Numbered from the stretch's first letter, positions 43,481 to 51,555 are shown. The stretch is DNA of 64,000 bases from an uncultured Chitinophaga sp. (GCF_946479755.1 NZ_CAMLHC010000039.1:5511-69510); one strand, 5' to 3'. Numbers and translations are program-made. Notes: a model not told the origin generated them from the sequence alone.

Positions 43481-43800
43481 CTGCGACAAAAAAAGATGAC
43501 GCAGGACTCAAACTTGTAGCACCGTGTAGCTTGGCGGCCCCGGTCGCATACAAGCGAGCCTGCGCCATAAGGTGCAGGCATCGCCGTATCCTGATCCTGG
43601 GGCCGCCAAGCTACACAGGACCATTAACTGGCAATGCGATCAATAACTTTTGGGATCGCAAAGCTAATACTTTAAGGTGATAATTCCTGTATCATAATAT
43701 ATAATCCTTTTTGTGTATATAACTATTGCATGGCGGAATCCCACCGCCTTATTCTAAGTTAAGCATTTTATTGATTACTCACATATTGTGGGCAATTTTT
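43481..43800 (-). repeat. Structured leader repeat, copy 1
   Basis: About 320 bp related to copy 2 at 44780-45096, conserved in patches across its full length. Read on the minus strand, it ends about 30 bases before the kinase start codon. It contains an 18-bp perfect inverted repeat, GTGTAGCTTGGCGGCCCC (43524-43541) and its complement (43599-43616). Inside is a 9-bp hairpin with an ATAA loop (43558-43579, one G-T pair). A small CTGCG/CGCAG hairpin (43481-43504) precedes the gene. It has no gene of its own and looks like a folded 5' leader or regulatory RNA. Confidence 0.7.
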
Positions 43801-43814
43801 TTATTGATAATGAA

Positions 43815-43836
43815 AAGGCCCCCACTTGGGAGCCTT
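43815..43836 (-). terminator. Terminator of the unknown two-gene unit
   Basis: AAGGCCCCCA (43815-43824) pairs with TGGGAGCCTT (43827-43836), with one wobble or mismatch. It lies 25 bp after the stop of the second gene on the minus strand and is followed there by TTCATT. Confidence 0.65.
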
Positions 43837-43861
43837 AAACAAGAGATGGGCATATAAATAT

Positions 43862-44299
43862 TTAGCTGCCGGCTGTAACGGAGCTGCGCTCCAGAATGTA
43901 CAGCTGGTCCCAAAAAGCGACATACTGATTAATGAGGTCGGTATAAAAAGTATAGCTATTCAGCTCCTTTAGCATGTATTGCAGACACTCCCGCAGGCAA
44001 ATTGCTACATCAACGATGATATAATCATCTATGGTATCCAAAAATAAATCAACTGGATCAATACCATCCCCTAAGCCATCCCAGAAAATGGCGTGCATTG
44101 AAAGCATACCGGCGGCATCGGGATCGTCACGGAGTACAGCACAAAGCTGGGCTTCGCGCACTGCTACCCTCATATCATTAACATTAAACTGATCTTTCAG
44201 CTGACGTACACAGACATCCAGTTGTTCTCCTAACGTAGAACCTTTACCATCACGATCTAGTTTGATAAACCTGTTACGTTTAGCATTTACTGGCTTCAT
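43862..44299 (-). CDS. Prophage hypothetical protein
   Basis: A 145-residue protein starting at MKPVNAKRNRFIKLDRDGKG; this start overlaps the end of the preceding gene by 20 bp. The N-terminus is basic, the rest acidic and helical, with DGIDPVDLFLDTIDDYIIVDVAICLREC and AVREAQLCAVLRDDPDAAGM. No domain is recognised. It forms a unit with the gene upstream and is followed by a terminator. The pair lies between the two structured leader repeats and next to the repressor, where phages often keep lysogeny or accessory genes. Confidence 0.65.
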   Translation of the reverse strand: MKPVNAKRNRFIKLDRDGKGSTLGEQLDVCVRQLKDQFNVNDMRVAVREAQLCAVLRDDPDAAGMLSMHAIFWDGLGDGIDPVDLFLDTIDDYIIVDVAICLRECLQYMLKELNSYTFYTDLINQYVAFWDQLYILERSSVTAGS

Positions 44300-44750
44300 T
44301 GGATGATATTTGGAGGTTAAGAAAAGATGCCAATTTATGGCCAGGTAAATCATTATAGATTTTCTCCAGCACTTCCGGGAGGTGTGCCCCGGTATCAAAA
44401 ACCTCCCGAATGCCCCACCAGTTACTGCCGTGGTATTTTAACACCGTTTCTCCCCGTTTAATTAAAAGATTTCCTAACCACACAGGAACTAATCGCCATT
44501 GCAAAACCTCCTCCCTTTCTACCAGCTCACAGGCATCGGGTTCTAAATCATGGTAATCAAGCAAATCGAAAAAAATACTACAAGGGATAGTTGTTTTTTC
44601 ATTGCCTACAGTTACCAAATAGTCACTTTTGTTGTAAATACCGTCCTCAATCTCGCTATCACGCTCACTTTTAAAAAGCAATTCAACAATATCAGATTGG
44701 TCCGTCAGCTGTGCAGCTAACAAAAATTCCTGATAGCTCATTTTTCTCAT
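44280..44750 (-). CDS. Prophage hypothetical protein
   Basis: A 156-residue acidic protein starting at MRKMSYQEFLLAAQLTDQSD (a second Met three codons on is equally possible). Visible elements are DSEIEDGIYNKSDYLVTVGNEKTTIPCSIFFDLLDYHD and LGNLLIKRGETVLKYHGSNWWG; no family is recognised. The open frame extends back into the structured repeat, but codons there follow the repeat, not the gene. Leader copy 2 ends about 30 bp before the start. Expression of this unit may depend on it. Confidence 0.65.
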   Translation of the reverse strand: MRKMSYQEFLLAAQLTDQSDIVELLFKSERDSEIEDGIYNKSDYLVTVGNEKTTIPCSIFFDLLDYHDLEPDACELVEREEVLQWRLVPVWLGNLLIKRGETVLKYHGSNWWGIREVFDTGAHLPEVLEKIYNDLPGHKLASFLNLQISSNEASKC

Positions 44751-44779
44751 TGGACAAATAATTTTAATAGTAAACAATA

Positions 44780-45096
44780 CTGCGGCAAGACAATGACGCA
44801 GGACTCGAACTTGTAGTACCCCATAGCAGGCGACCCCGGGCACGTACAAACGAACCTGCGCCATAAGGTGCAGGCATCGCCTTATCCAGATCCCGGGGGC
44901 CGCCAAGCTACACAGGATCATTAACAGGCAATACGATCAGCAGTATCGAACCGTAAAGCGGATGGTTAAGGTGATAAATTCTCCATTTCAGTTAAGTTTT
45001 AGACATATTATAATATATTTGCATGTTATGGTATGCTTCGGGCGTCTAAATTAAGCATTTTGGCAATTACTCATAATATGTGGGTGGTAATTTTTA
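44780..45096 (-). repeat. Structured leader repeat, copy 2
   Basis: This copy is related to copy 1 over its whole length. The inner hairpin CCTGCGCC/GGTGCAGG with an ATAA loop (44855-44874) and the small CTGCG/CGCAG hairpin (44780-44801) are kept. The outer stem is partly kept: CCCCGGG/CCCGGGG, GGCG/CGCC and TAGC/GCTA. The left arm has changed much more than the right arm. It lies between the two-gene unit (minus strand) and the XRE gene (plus strand), so it doubles as their intergenic control region. Confidence 0.7.
45014..45021 (+). promoter_or_regulatory. -7 box for the XRE repressor gene
   Basis: TATATTTG is an exact match to TAnnTTTG on the plus strand, about 110 bp before the XRE start. 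No good -33 TTTG box stands at the usual distance (TTTC at 44986). The box is absent at the matching place in leader copy 1, which has no plus-strand gene. Confidence 0.45.
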
Positions 45097-45129
45097 AAGT
45101 ATGCGTCTTTTTTGCCCGAAAGACTGGTT

Positions 45130-45357
45130 ATGGTTTCAAAAGTAGATCAGTATGTTATTGACCGGGTTAAAGAGGAACGTGAAAAACGCAATTGGACACA
45201 GGATGATTTGGCCGATGCTTTGGGTGTCAGCAAAGGGCTGATCGGGAACATTGAAAGCAGTAAGTATGTCAATAAATACAGCCTCGATCATATTAATTCA
45301 CTCGCCAAGATTTTCAAGTGTACCATTTGGGACCTTGTTCCTAAAAACCCTTTATGA
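45130..45357 (+). CDS. XRE-family helix-turn-helix regulator (probable phage repressor)
   Basis: A 75-residue one-domain DNA-binding protein starting at MVSKVDQYVIDRVKEEREKR. The HTH is QDDLADALGVSKGLIGNIES (about 26-46), and a C-terminal helix follows (DHINSLAKIFKCTIWDLV). It lacks a LexA-like peptidase or dimerisation domain, so it is not cleaved on its own. The position opposite the lytic genes makes it a candidate lysogeny regulator. A hairpin terminator follows 25 bp after the stop. Confidence 0.85.
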   Translation: MVSKVDQYVIDRVKEEREKRNWTQDDLADALGVSKGLIGNIESSKYVNKYSLDHINSLAKIFKCTIWDLVPKNPL

Positions 45358-45382
45358 TGATGGCTTGTTTTCCTTTAAATAA

Positions 45383-45409
45383 AATGCCGGAGAGTAGACC
45401 TCCGGCATT
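45383..45409. terminator. Terminator between XRE and methylase genes
   Basis: AATGCCGGAG (45383-45392) and CTCCGGCATT (45400-45409) form a perfect 10-bp stem with a 7-base loop, serving converging genes on both strands. Confidence 0.8.
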
Positions 45410-45411
45410 GT

Positions 45412-46218
45412 TTATATGGGATAGTTTGCTGTTAATACTTCCCACTTCTTTTTCTGGTAACCAGATTTTGTATTTACCGTTACCCCCTGCTCGTAAACCT
45501 TCCTATGCCACCCATTAGTTGCAGTGTAATGCCCAAGGATGTCGGAATTATAGGAAGATAGCAGAAATTTTCCCTGCAGGCGCTCCAGTGTTTTTAACAA
45601 CGCTTCAAAATCCTCCAGGCTATATCCATCATAATGCCCGCAATCACTGTTATAGTACGGCGGGTCACAATAAAAAAAGCTATTGACAGAATCCCTGGTG
45701 CGGATAATATACAAAGCGTCCGCGCATTCCAACTGAACGTTCTGTAATCTAATAGCATAATCCTCTGAAAAGCTATCACGCTTGTTCGTTATCTTTTTGG
45801 ATGTACTATTGCCGCTTCTATCATATCCCCACGGCCCATCCAGTTTACTGGCAAAAGACTGGGATGAAAGAATCCACACTGCCCAAGCCCGTTTTAATTC
45901 GGAAAACATATCCGGGTTGTTGTAAATCACTGTTGCCTTTCGGTGGAGGTCCCGTGCATGCAATGATATTCTGATTTCTTTTTCCAGGGAGGTGAAGTCT
46001 GACTGCACTACTCTGTAAAAATTCATCAGCTCTTTATTCGTATCATTAATCACCTCCACTACGCTGGGCTGCTTCGCAAAAAAAACCGCAGCCCCTCCCA
46101 GGAATGGTTCACAGTAAAGGGTATGAGTCGGAATTAAAGAAATGATGATGCCACACAATTTTTGTTTGCCGCCATAGTAGCTCAATGGCGTTCTTAAATT
46201 GATCTTTTCCATATTCAA
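45412..46218 (-). CDS. Prophage DNA adenine methylase (D12 class)
   Basis: A 268-residue N6-adenine methyltransferase of the Dam/D12 type. SAM-binding motif I is in PLSYYGGKQKL and the catalytic motif IV is DPPYYN in SFFYCDPPYYNSDCGHYDGY. The EPFLGGAAVFF and INDTNKELMNFYRV segments are typical. No restriction enzyme gene is nearby, so it is an orphan methylase. It probably guards phage DNA or times phage gene expression. Last gene of the long minus-strand late region, 44 bp after the putative endolysin. Confidence 0.92.
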   Translation of the reverse strand: MNMEKINLRTPLSYYGGKQKLCGIIISLIPTHTLYCEPFLGGAAVFFAKQPSVVEVINDTNKELMNFYRVVQSDFTSLEKEIRISLHARDLHRKATVIYNNPDMFSELKRAWAVWILSSQSFASKLDGPWGYDRSGNSTSKKITNKRDSFSEDYAIRLQNVQLECADALYIIRTRDSVNSFFYCDPPYYNSDCGHYDGYSLEDFEALLKTLERLQGKFLLSSYNSDILGHYTATNGWHRKVYEQGVTVNTKSGYQKKKWEVLTANYPI

Positions 46219-46262
46219 GGTTTTTATTGCTTGCTCTCCCTTAAATATGAATAGTTGTTTGA

Positions 46263-46787
46263 TTACTGGGGGAATATTTCCACCGCTTTTGCATAGGTGT
46301 TGAGGAAAGGTGTTATTTCAGCTTCTGACGGCATGTAATCCTTATCACCCTTGACCCATTCCCTCTTGTATGCAATACACAAATCCCTGGCATTTTCTAC
46401 GTCCATCTTCACCACACGGAAAGTGGTGCCACCTACAAATAAACCGCGGCGCTGGGCGTTCGTTACGGTGAAATAAAGGCTATCCTGCCAGCGACCGAAC
46501 GCCGGGAAGATCCGCACCTTTCCAGTACCATTTTCCTGCTTAATAACAGTTCCAGTGATAAGCCGGTCATACTCTGATGGCCACCGACCACCATCACACT
46601 GGGCACCCGTAAAGTTGTTATTAACACCCTTGGTTCCGTTCGCGCTCTCAAATCGAAAAAAAATATAGGCCGCGCGTTTTACCTCAGTCGGCACCTTCAG
46701 ACCTTTCAAATATGCGACGACGTCGCCCATCTCAACTGACGTGCGCATATAAGGTAACGCGGGCTTTTCCGGATAAGCATTTTTCAT
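46263..46787 (-). CDS. Putative phage endolysin
   Basis: A 174-residue protein without signal peptide. The segment AAYIFFRFESANGTKGVNNNFTGAQCDGGRW resembles the active-site region of phage lysozyme or transglycosylase-like domains, with Glu in FRFESANG as the candidate catalytic residue. The fold assignment is from pattern and position only. It overlaps the spanin gene by 4 bp and ends a tightly packed lysis cassette with two small membrane proteins. It should cut peptidoglycan once the holin opens the inner membrane. Confidence 0.6.
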   Translation of the reverse strand: MKNAYPEKPALPYMRTSVEMGDVVAYLKGLKVPTEVKRAAYIFFRFESANGTKGVNNNFTGAQCDGGRWPSEYDRLITGTVIKQENGTGKVRIFPAFGRWQDSLYFTVTNAQRRGLFVGGTTFRVVKMDVENARDLCIAYKREWVKGDKDYMPSEAEITPFLNTYAKAVEIFPQ

Positions 46788-47338
46788 ATAAACCGTTTAA
46801 TAATGAGAGTGATAAAAATGAGGACTACTATAATGATTGCGAAGATGACACCAGCAGGCAAGCGGACGACTTGCTTTTGCCACCAGGTATCGGTGTTTGT
46901 TTTTTTCGACGTGACGGTTACCTGACTATTGCTACCGCCCACCTCTTTGGTGGTGGTTTTACGATCAATAGGAACAGTCACCTGTTCGCTATCCTTTTTG
47001 GCTTTTATGTAAGTATCACGGCCAACTGGTTTACCTCCTGGACCATTGGGCCGTCGGGGAGTGCTGGTAAATTCCAAAGTGATAGCACCAGCATGAATAG
47101 TCTGGGTAGTTGTAGTCGTATCATCGTCGGCAGTATAATATTGAACCTCCGCACTATCCGCCTTGGTGGCACCGTAGCCCCAAGCCCGTTCCACTATAGT
47201 CGTTTCTTTTTGATAGCTGCTATCAGCGGTGGATTTTTCAGTTGTTGATTCCTGGGTAGTGCTACTGCCCCCGGATTTATGAGCAGTAGCACAGCTACAT
47301 AGGAATATGGCGGCGAAACCGATGATTTTATATGCCAT
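46784..47338 (-). CDS. Probable unimolecular spanin (lysis lipoprotein)
   Basis: A 184-residue protein combining two features: an N-terminal lipoprotein signal (MAYKIIGFAAIFLCSCATAH, acylated Cys at about 16) and a C-terminal membrane segment (VIFAIIIVVLIFITLIIKRF, about 163-182). The middle is Thr/Ser-rich, low in complexity and likely extended (STTQESTTEKSTADSSYQKE). This is the known architecture of u-spanins such as T1 gp11, which tether outer to inner membrane and fuse them at the last step of lysis. It lies between the holin (11-bp overlap) and endolysin genes, which fits. Confidence 0.72.
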   Translation of the reverse strand: MAYKIIGFAAIFLCSCATAHKSGGSSTTQESTTEKSTADSSYQKETTIVERAWGYGATKADSAEVQYYTADDDTTTTTQTIHAGAITLEFTSTPRRPNGPGGKPVGRDTYIKAKKDSEQVTVPIDRKTTTKEVGGSNSQVTVTSKKTNTDTWWQKQVVRLPAGVIFAIIIVVLIFITLIIKRFI

Positions 47339-47642
47339 TGCCGAGCTTTTTTATCAGGGGATCTACCACGAACTTTAGGATAAGTTCATAGCATGAAGTG
47401 GTGAAACAAAATGTGATGAGATAATCAGGCAATGCAGACCTGTCAAATGCGCCAGATATATGCGTTGCAAGTACCCAGAACCCGACAAAGACAATAGCCA
47501 CGATAAGTGTTTTCACAGCTATGGGCAGTCTGGGTGTTGTGAAATAAGATTTTGCAAAATACCCCGCGCACAATACCAGCACGAAAACGACCGGTGAAAT
47601 ATGCTGCAGGAAAGGTTTGAGGATGTTGATTACTGTTTCCAT
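47328..47642 (-). CDS. Putative holin
   Basis: A 104-residue membrane protein with three hydrophobic segments (about 15-32, 43-62 and 72-90: SPVVFVLVLCAGYFAKSYF, AVKTLIVAIVFVGFWVLATH, LPDYLITFCFTTSCYELILK). It ends in a charged tail. Size, topology and its place before the spanin and endolysin genes are those of a phage holin. The overlap with the upstream small membrane gene is 13 bp. Confidence 0.65.
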   Translation of the reverse strand: METVINILKPFLQHISPVVFVLVLCAGYFAKSYFTTPRLPIAVKTLIVAIVFVGFWVLATHISGAFDRSALPDYLITFCFTTSCYELILKFVVDPLIKKLGNGI

Positions 47643-47827
47643 CGTTTTAATCGTTTTTTGATGAGTGTATATAATTCCTTTATCAGTAGGCCGCCGAGGC
47701 CACCCAGCATACCGTTAAACAGTATTCGGCCGGCTTCCAAGGCATGCGTCATAGTTGATGTTTCCTGTATTAACGACAAGACACCACCACCAATACCACC
47801 AAGAATAGCAAGTAACTTTTCTTTCAT
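47630..47827 (-). CDS. Small membrane protein of the lysis cassette
   Basis: A 65-residue protein with a Gly-rich hydrophobic N-terminal segment (LLAILGGIGGGVLSLI), a second one (LFNGMLGGLGGLLIKELYTL) and a basic tail (KKRLKRWKQ). It overlaps the holin gene and starts 3 bp after the fibre gene ends. It may be a second holin or antiholin. Confidence 0.55.
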   Translation of the reverse strand: MKEKLLAILGGIGGGVLSLIQETSTMTHALEAGRILFNGMLGGLGGLLIKELYTLIKKRLKRWKQ

Positions 47828-47830
47828 AAC

Positions 47831-50584
47831 TTATAAAGTTGTTGCCGCTGCATGTGAGGAAAGAATAAACCAGCTGGTGCCGTTTGATTGAATCAGCACG
47901 CTGCTGTTTTGAAGTGTTAATGTTTTTGTGGTGGCACTATCAATGGTTTCACTGGCATCGGGATCAATAATAACGTCGTTACCCGCGGCGCTCACCTTTT
48001 TGATGAAATAGATCTGATTTGCTGCAGATGCAGCTGATGGCAGTGATAGTGTAGCGGTACCGGTATTATTTACCAATGTCGTAGTATAACCACCGACTGA
48101 CAAAGAAGTGCTACCGGCCACAACCTGTATAGACGGGAAGATCCCGCCACCGAAAACAGCCGGCCCGCTTGAACCAATCCCACCGACATTGATAAGATTC
48201 CCGGTACTATTTCCGGCAGTGGTAACGGCATTCAGCGTAGGTGTAGGCGTGGTGCCTGCCTGGGCTGCTACATAATTCTTTGTAGTTGTAGAATCCCAGT
48301 AGACATTTGACCTAATAGTCATTTCACCTGTTGTGCTATTTCTGGCGAGAAAATCGAACCCTGTTGTAATAGGCGTCGGACTTGTTGGGATGTAGGTGAG
48401 GCCATTTTGTTTAAGCGTGAAATTATGGCTTGCACCAAGCAAAATGTCCCGGCTGGCGGTAACTGATAAATCGCCTGTCGCATTGTTGAAAGTAATATCA
48501 GCAAACCTTGTGGCCAAACCATCGGATGACATATGAATCTGATGATTGCCGGTATTGTCGCCAATCATTACCATAGGAATACCACCTGATTTTGCAAATG
48601 TCAATCCCATATTTGTAGTTACGAACGTTCCAGGATTCACACTGTTGTAACCAAACCCATTACTGGAAAGGAAATTAAACGCCCCCGTTGTATGGCTCAA
48701 TGACATTCCTGCCTGATACGTGAATGATGGATCAGAATACATATTGATATGCGCATCACCCGTGCCATCATTACTTTGTATTGAAAGCCCGCTTGCGCCG
48801 TTCTTTGCCAGTACGGCTTCGCCATTCCCAAATATGTATCTTCCAGTTCCGCTCGTGTTAAATAGGGAAAAAGTTAAATCATCCGTATTGTCAAAACCCA
48901 CTTGTGCTGTAGGAACATTGTTTGTTCTGAACCATCTTAATATACCAGTTCTATTCGCCTGAGAAAGTAAAGTACCGGTGACCATTTCAACACCTCCGCG
49001 AACGCTATCATCTTCCGCACCGGTCCATCCGGCCCGCACAGAATTGAAAATTGCGTTCTGGGGATCTGTTTGATAGAAGGCATGCCGAAAGGGTAACGCC
49101 TGGATAGTATTGTCATAGTGGCCTAAGCTATCATACTTTGCAGCCCAACCGGCCAGGGATGGAATGACAAATACTGGCCCATCCATATAGTTTTCCTTCC
49201 CACTATAATTCACAACATTATATTTAACTTTAAATGTGGACGTCGGAATCGCGGGGTGTGGCATTTTAATAAATGTCGGCTTAGTCCATCTGCAAAATGC
49301 GACTGCACCCGTATCTAGCCGTAAATCCTCACCACCTCCATCAATAGCCAGTGAATTATTCGCAAACTTCTCGTCAGTAAATGTGCTATAGTACATATTG
49401 CGTAAACGCATGCCCCTAAAGGCATTCATCTCATAGCGGTTACCTTTGTAATTAGCATAAATACCACCATTCACAACTGCTCCCTGGTCACCGTTTTCAA
49501 AAAGATTATTTTCCACATAGCTGTTACCGAGGTATCCAGCATATAATGACACGATTCGCTTATAAACGGGATCACGTAGAATCTGTATTGGTGTTGGCAC
49601 CTGGCCGGTGAGATACGGTGCATTTGCTCCTATCTCGTTATCCTTTAAATAACTGTCGCCCGCGACAATGATGTGCAGTGTCCCGTGAAAATCCTCCGAA
49701 CTTGTGAATGGGATATTCGGCGCTCTATTGCCTTGCAGGTTATTATGCACTATCCTGAAGGCGCCGCAGGTAGACCACACTGCGTAGTTAGCGCAGTTAA
49801 TAATGTTATTATCTTCCAGAGTGTTAAACGTGCCGCGAAACCTTACTGCTGCAACCAGGTTAGGGACATTCATATAGTCACCATCAATATAAAGGCTCTG
49901 CAAGCAGGCATTCATTGTGGTGTCCGTAAAATCAAATATGTAGCTTGCGCCAGGAGCCGGAAATATCTTTACAGGAACATACGCCGCAACATTATTGCGG
50001 GCATTTTGATCTGCATAAATTTTTATTCCCCTTTTGACGTTGATGTTTTTAAACCGGTATGTGCCTTTAGGCAAACGTATTGCTATGCCCGGCGTATCTG
50101 ACACAGTGGCAATAGAAAAGGTACTAATGATCTTGTTAAGCAACCAGCTTTCATCGCTCCCGTCACCCTTAATTCCAGCCCATGCAGCATTTATTGTTGA
50201 TCCATCCCACTGGCGCACCCAGTACTTACCATTTGTGGCAGGGAAAACAATAATGCTATCAACAACACCTGTATTTTTCAGCATAAAGATGCCACCGGCG
50301 CGTGGATCTTTAACAATGGCGCTACCGCTTCTGGTGGAAAGAGCCATTAAATCAGAAAGCCCCACAACCTGCGCAGGAGTAGTCTGCTCAACGGTATTGA
50401 TAAACCCGTTGAAAATATTATTCACCTGGGTACCGGTGATCTGCCGTGCGCTATTGGGTACAATGTTGGCATTGATGTAACTGCGAAGCACCGCTGTATC
50501 ATATATCTGGGCACTGGTAGTGATTCCGAAAAGGAGTAAGCTAAATAGTAAAATCCTTGTTCTCATTGATGGTGTTTTTTGCAC
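47831..50584 (-). CDS. Phage tail spike/fibre with Sec signal peptide and parallel beta-helix
   Basis: A 917-residue protein (911 from the Met in MRTRILLFSLLLFGITTSAQ). The N-terminus is a textbook signal peptide with cleavage after TTSA. Next comes a short adaptor (YDTAVLRSYINANIVPNSAR and ITGTQVNNIFNGFINTVEQ). Residues about 130-440 look like a pectate-lyase-type right-handed beta-helix, starting at AAWAGIKGDGSDESWLLN and with DNNIINCANYAVWSTCGAFR. The C-terminal half has beta-repeats of fibre type and ends NGTSWFILSSHAAATTL. It probably binds or cuts a surface polysaccharide. It follows another fibre gene by 7 bp and precedes the lysis cassette. Confidence 0.82.
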   Translation of the reverse strand: MQKTPSMRTRILLFSLLLFGITTSAQIYDTAVLRSYINANIVPNSARQITGTQVNNIFNGFINTVEQTTPAQVVGLSDLMALSTRSGSAIVKDPRAGGIFMLKNTGVVDSIIVFPATNGKYWVRQWDGSTINAAWAGIKGDGSDESWLLNKIISTFSIATVSDTPGIAIRLPKGTYRFKNINVKRGIKIYADQNARNNVAAYVPVKIFPAPGASYIFDFTDTTMNACLQSLYIDGDYMNVPNLVAAVRFRGTFNTLEDNNIINCANYAVWSTCGAFRIVHNNLQGNRAPNIPFTSSEDFHGTLHIIVAGDSYLKDNEIGANAPYLTGQVPTPIQILRDPVYKRIVSLYAGYLGNSYVENNLFENGDQGAVVNGGIYANYKGNRYEMNAFRGMRLRNMYYSTFTDEKFANNSLAIDGGGEDLRLDTGAVAFCRWTKPTFIKMPHPAIPTSTFKVKYNVVNYSGKENYMDGPVFVIPSLAGWAAKYDSLGHYDNTIQALPFRHAFYQTDPQNAIFNSVRAGWTGAEDDSVRGGVEMVTGTLLSQANRTGILRWFRTNNVPTAQVGFDNTDDLTFSLFNTSGTGRYIFGNGEAVLAKNGASGLSIQSNDGTGDAHINMYSDPSFTYQAGMSLSHTTGAFNFLSSNGFGYNSVNPGTFVTTNMGLTFAKSGGIPMVMIGDNTGNHQIHMSSDGLATRFADITFNNATGDLSVTASRDILLGASHNFTLKQNGLTYIPTSPTPITTGFDFLARNSTTGEMTIRSNVYWDSTTTKNYVAAQAGTTPTPTLNAVTTAGNSTGNLINVGGIGSSGPAVFGGGIFPSIQVVAGSTSLSVGGYTTTLVNNTGTATLSLPSAASAANQIYFIKKVSAAGNDVIIDPDASETIDSATTKTLTLQNSSVLIQSNGTSWFILSSHAAATTL

Positions 50585-50591
50585 TTGTTGG

Positions 50592-51554
50592 TTAATACTT
50601 CATTAGTGGTAGTTTGCCGATATTCTTTGGCCGCGTTTCATCGCCGCCGGATTCATCTGTCGGACCCAGGGGAGGTTCGGTGCTCCCCCGAGATAATGAA
50701 TTGCCGCCACGTACACCGAGGCCATTACCGAGTCGTAGGTCCCCAGGCAAACCGTGTGAGTGTTTTTTATAATCATCAGGCTCGTAACCACCGACAACGT
50801 TGGGGAATCGCCCGTTATCTATACCACGGCCTAAATCCAGGTAACGATCAAACACCCCCCTTTCTTCAGGCAGTCTTAGTGTAGTCACAGTATTACCGGT
50901 GCTAAACAATCCGCGGTACACAGGCACGCCGCCAGGATCACTCAACCATGTGATGTCGTCTACAATCCCGGCACCAAGGCTCAAACCAAACTGGGTAATG
51001 CGTGGCATATCTGCACGGACTATCAGCTGGCCCTGCAGGATGATTGTGTTTAATAGCTGTTTCCGGCCGCCAAACTGATAGCCAGCAGTGTAGAAGTTTC
51101 CATCGGCAACAACTATTTCCCAATGGTCACCTGCAGCAACAGCGCAAAGCCGCTCACCGGTGTGCATATACATTTGCGAAACAGGCTGCCCATCATCACC
51201 AATAATAACCCCGGTCGAGCATTGCACAGTAAGAGCCTTGATAACCGGGTATCGTGTCCTGATTGAAATTGGAGTGCCAGCGGGTAAGCTGCCGGGGTCT
51301 GGTAAAGTAAATACACTGTTATCGGTTAGAGATACGGCAAACAGCTTTCTGATATCTCCGGGATCATATGTATATGATCCGGTTATCAGCTTTACATCCT
51401 CATACCGGCCCAGGCGATTGTTCAGATACAGTGTTCTGTCAATGATGCCCTTTAAAGGTAAATTGCTGGTACCCATGAGGCCACCGAGTACAAGGTCGGA
51501 GGTGTCATATAGTTCGATGTCCGTAAAGGCATCCTGTGCGTCGTATGGTATCAT
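50592..51554 (-). CDS. Tail fibre / tail-collar-type protein
   Basis: A 320-residue fibre protein. The N-terminal part starts MIPYDAQDAFTDIELYDTSD. The C-terminal part matches the phage tail-collar pattern: LPEERGVFDRYLDLGRGIDN, YKKHSHGLPG (the metal-binding HxH type) and a final TRPKNIGKLPLMKY. Such domains cap fibres at the baseplate and contact the host surface. It follows the small tail protein by 1 bp and precedes the signal-peptide spike. Confidence 0.78.
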   Translation of the reverse strand: MIPYDAQDAFTDIELYDTSDLVLGGLMGTSNLPLKGIIDRTLYLNNRLGRYEDVKLITGSYTYDPGDIRKLFAVSLTDNSVFTLPDPGSLPAGTPISIRTRYPVIKALTVQCSTGVIIGDDGQPVSQMYMHTGERLCAVAAGDHWEIVVADGNFYTAGYQFGGRKQLLNTIILQGQLIVRADMPRITQFGLSLGAGIVDDITWLSDPGGVPVYRGLFSTGNTVTTLRLPEERGVFDRYLDLGRGIDNGRFPNVVGGYEPDDYKKHSHGLPGDLRLGNGLGVRGGNSLSRGSTEPPLGPTDESGGDETRPKNIGKLPLMKY

Positions 51555-51555
51555 C

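Noticed and set aside
43452..43568. N-terminal extension of the prophage kinase into leader copy 1
   Set aside because: The extension is made of the repeat sequence, which also precedes an unrelated gene. MISTLVAPTDSELEK at 43451 is the natural start.
44751..44921. N-terminal extension of the 156-residue prophage protein into leader copy 2
   Set aside because: Same reason as for the kinase: it only follows the repeat sequence.
43481..45096. Possible tRNA genes on the minus strand of the repeats (T-loop-like GTTCGAGTCC and D-arm-like GTAGCTTGG)
   Set aside because: No matching acceptor stem, and the T stem does not pair. The outer inverted repeat is much larger than a tRNA.
43481..45096. Retron-type msr/msd element
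   Set aside because: There is an inverted repeat, but no reverse transcriptase gene in the neighbourhood.
47831..51554. Diversity-generating retroelement acting on the fibre genes
   Set aside because: No reverse transcriptase and no template/variable repeat pair was seen near the fibres within the window.
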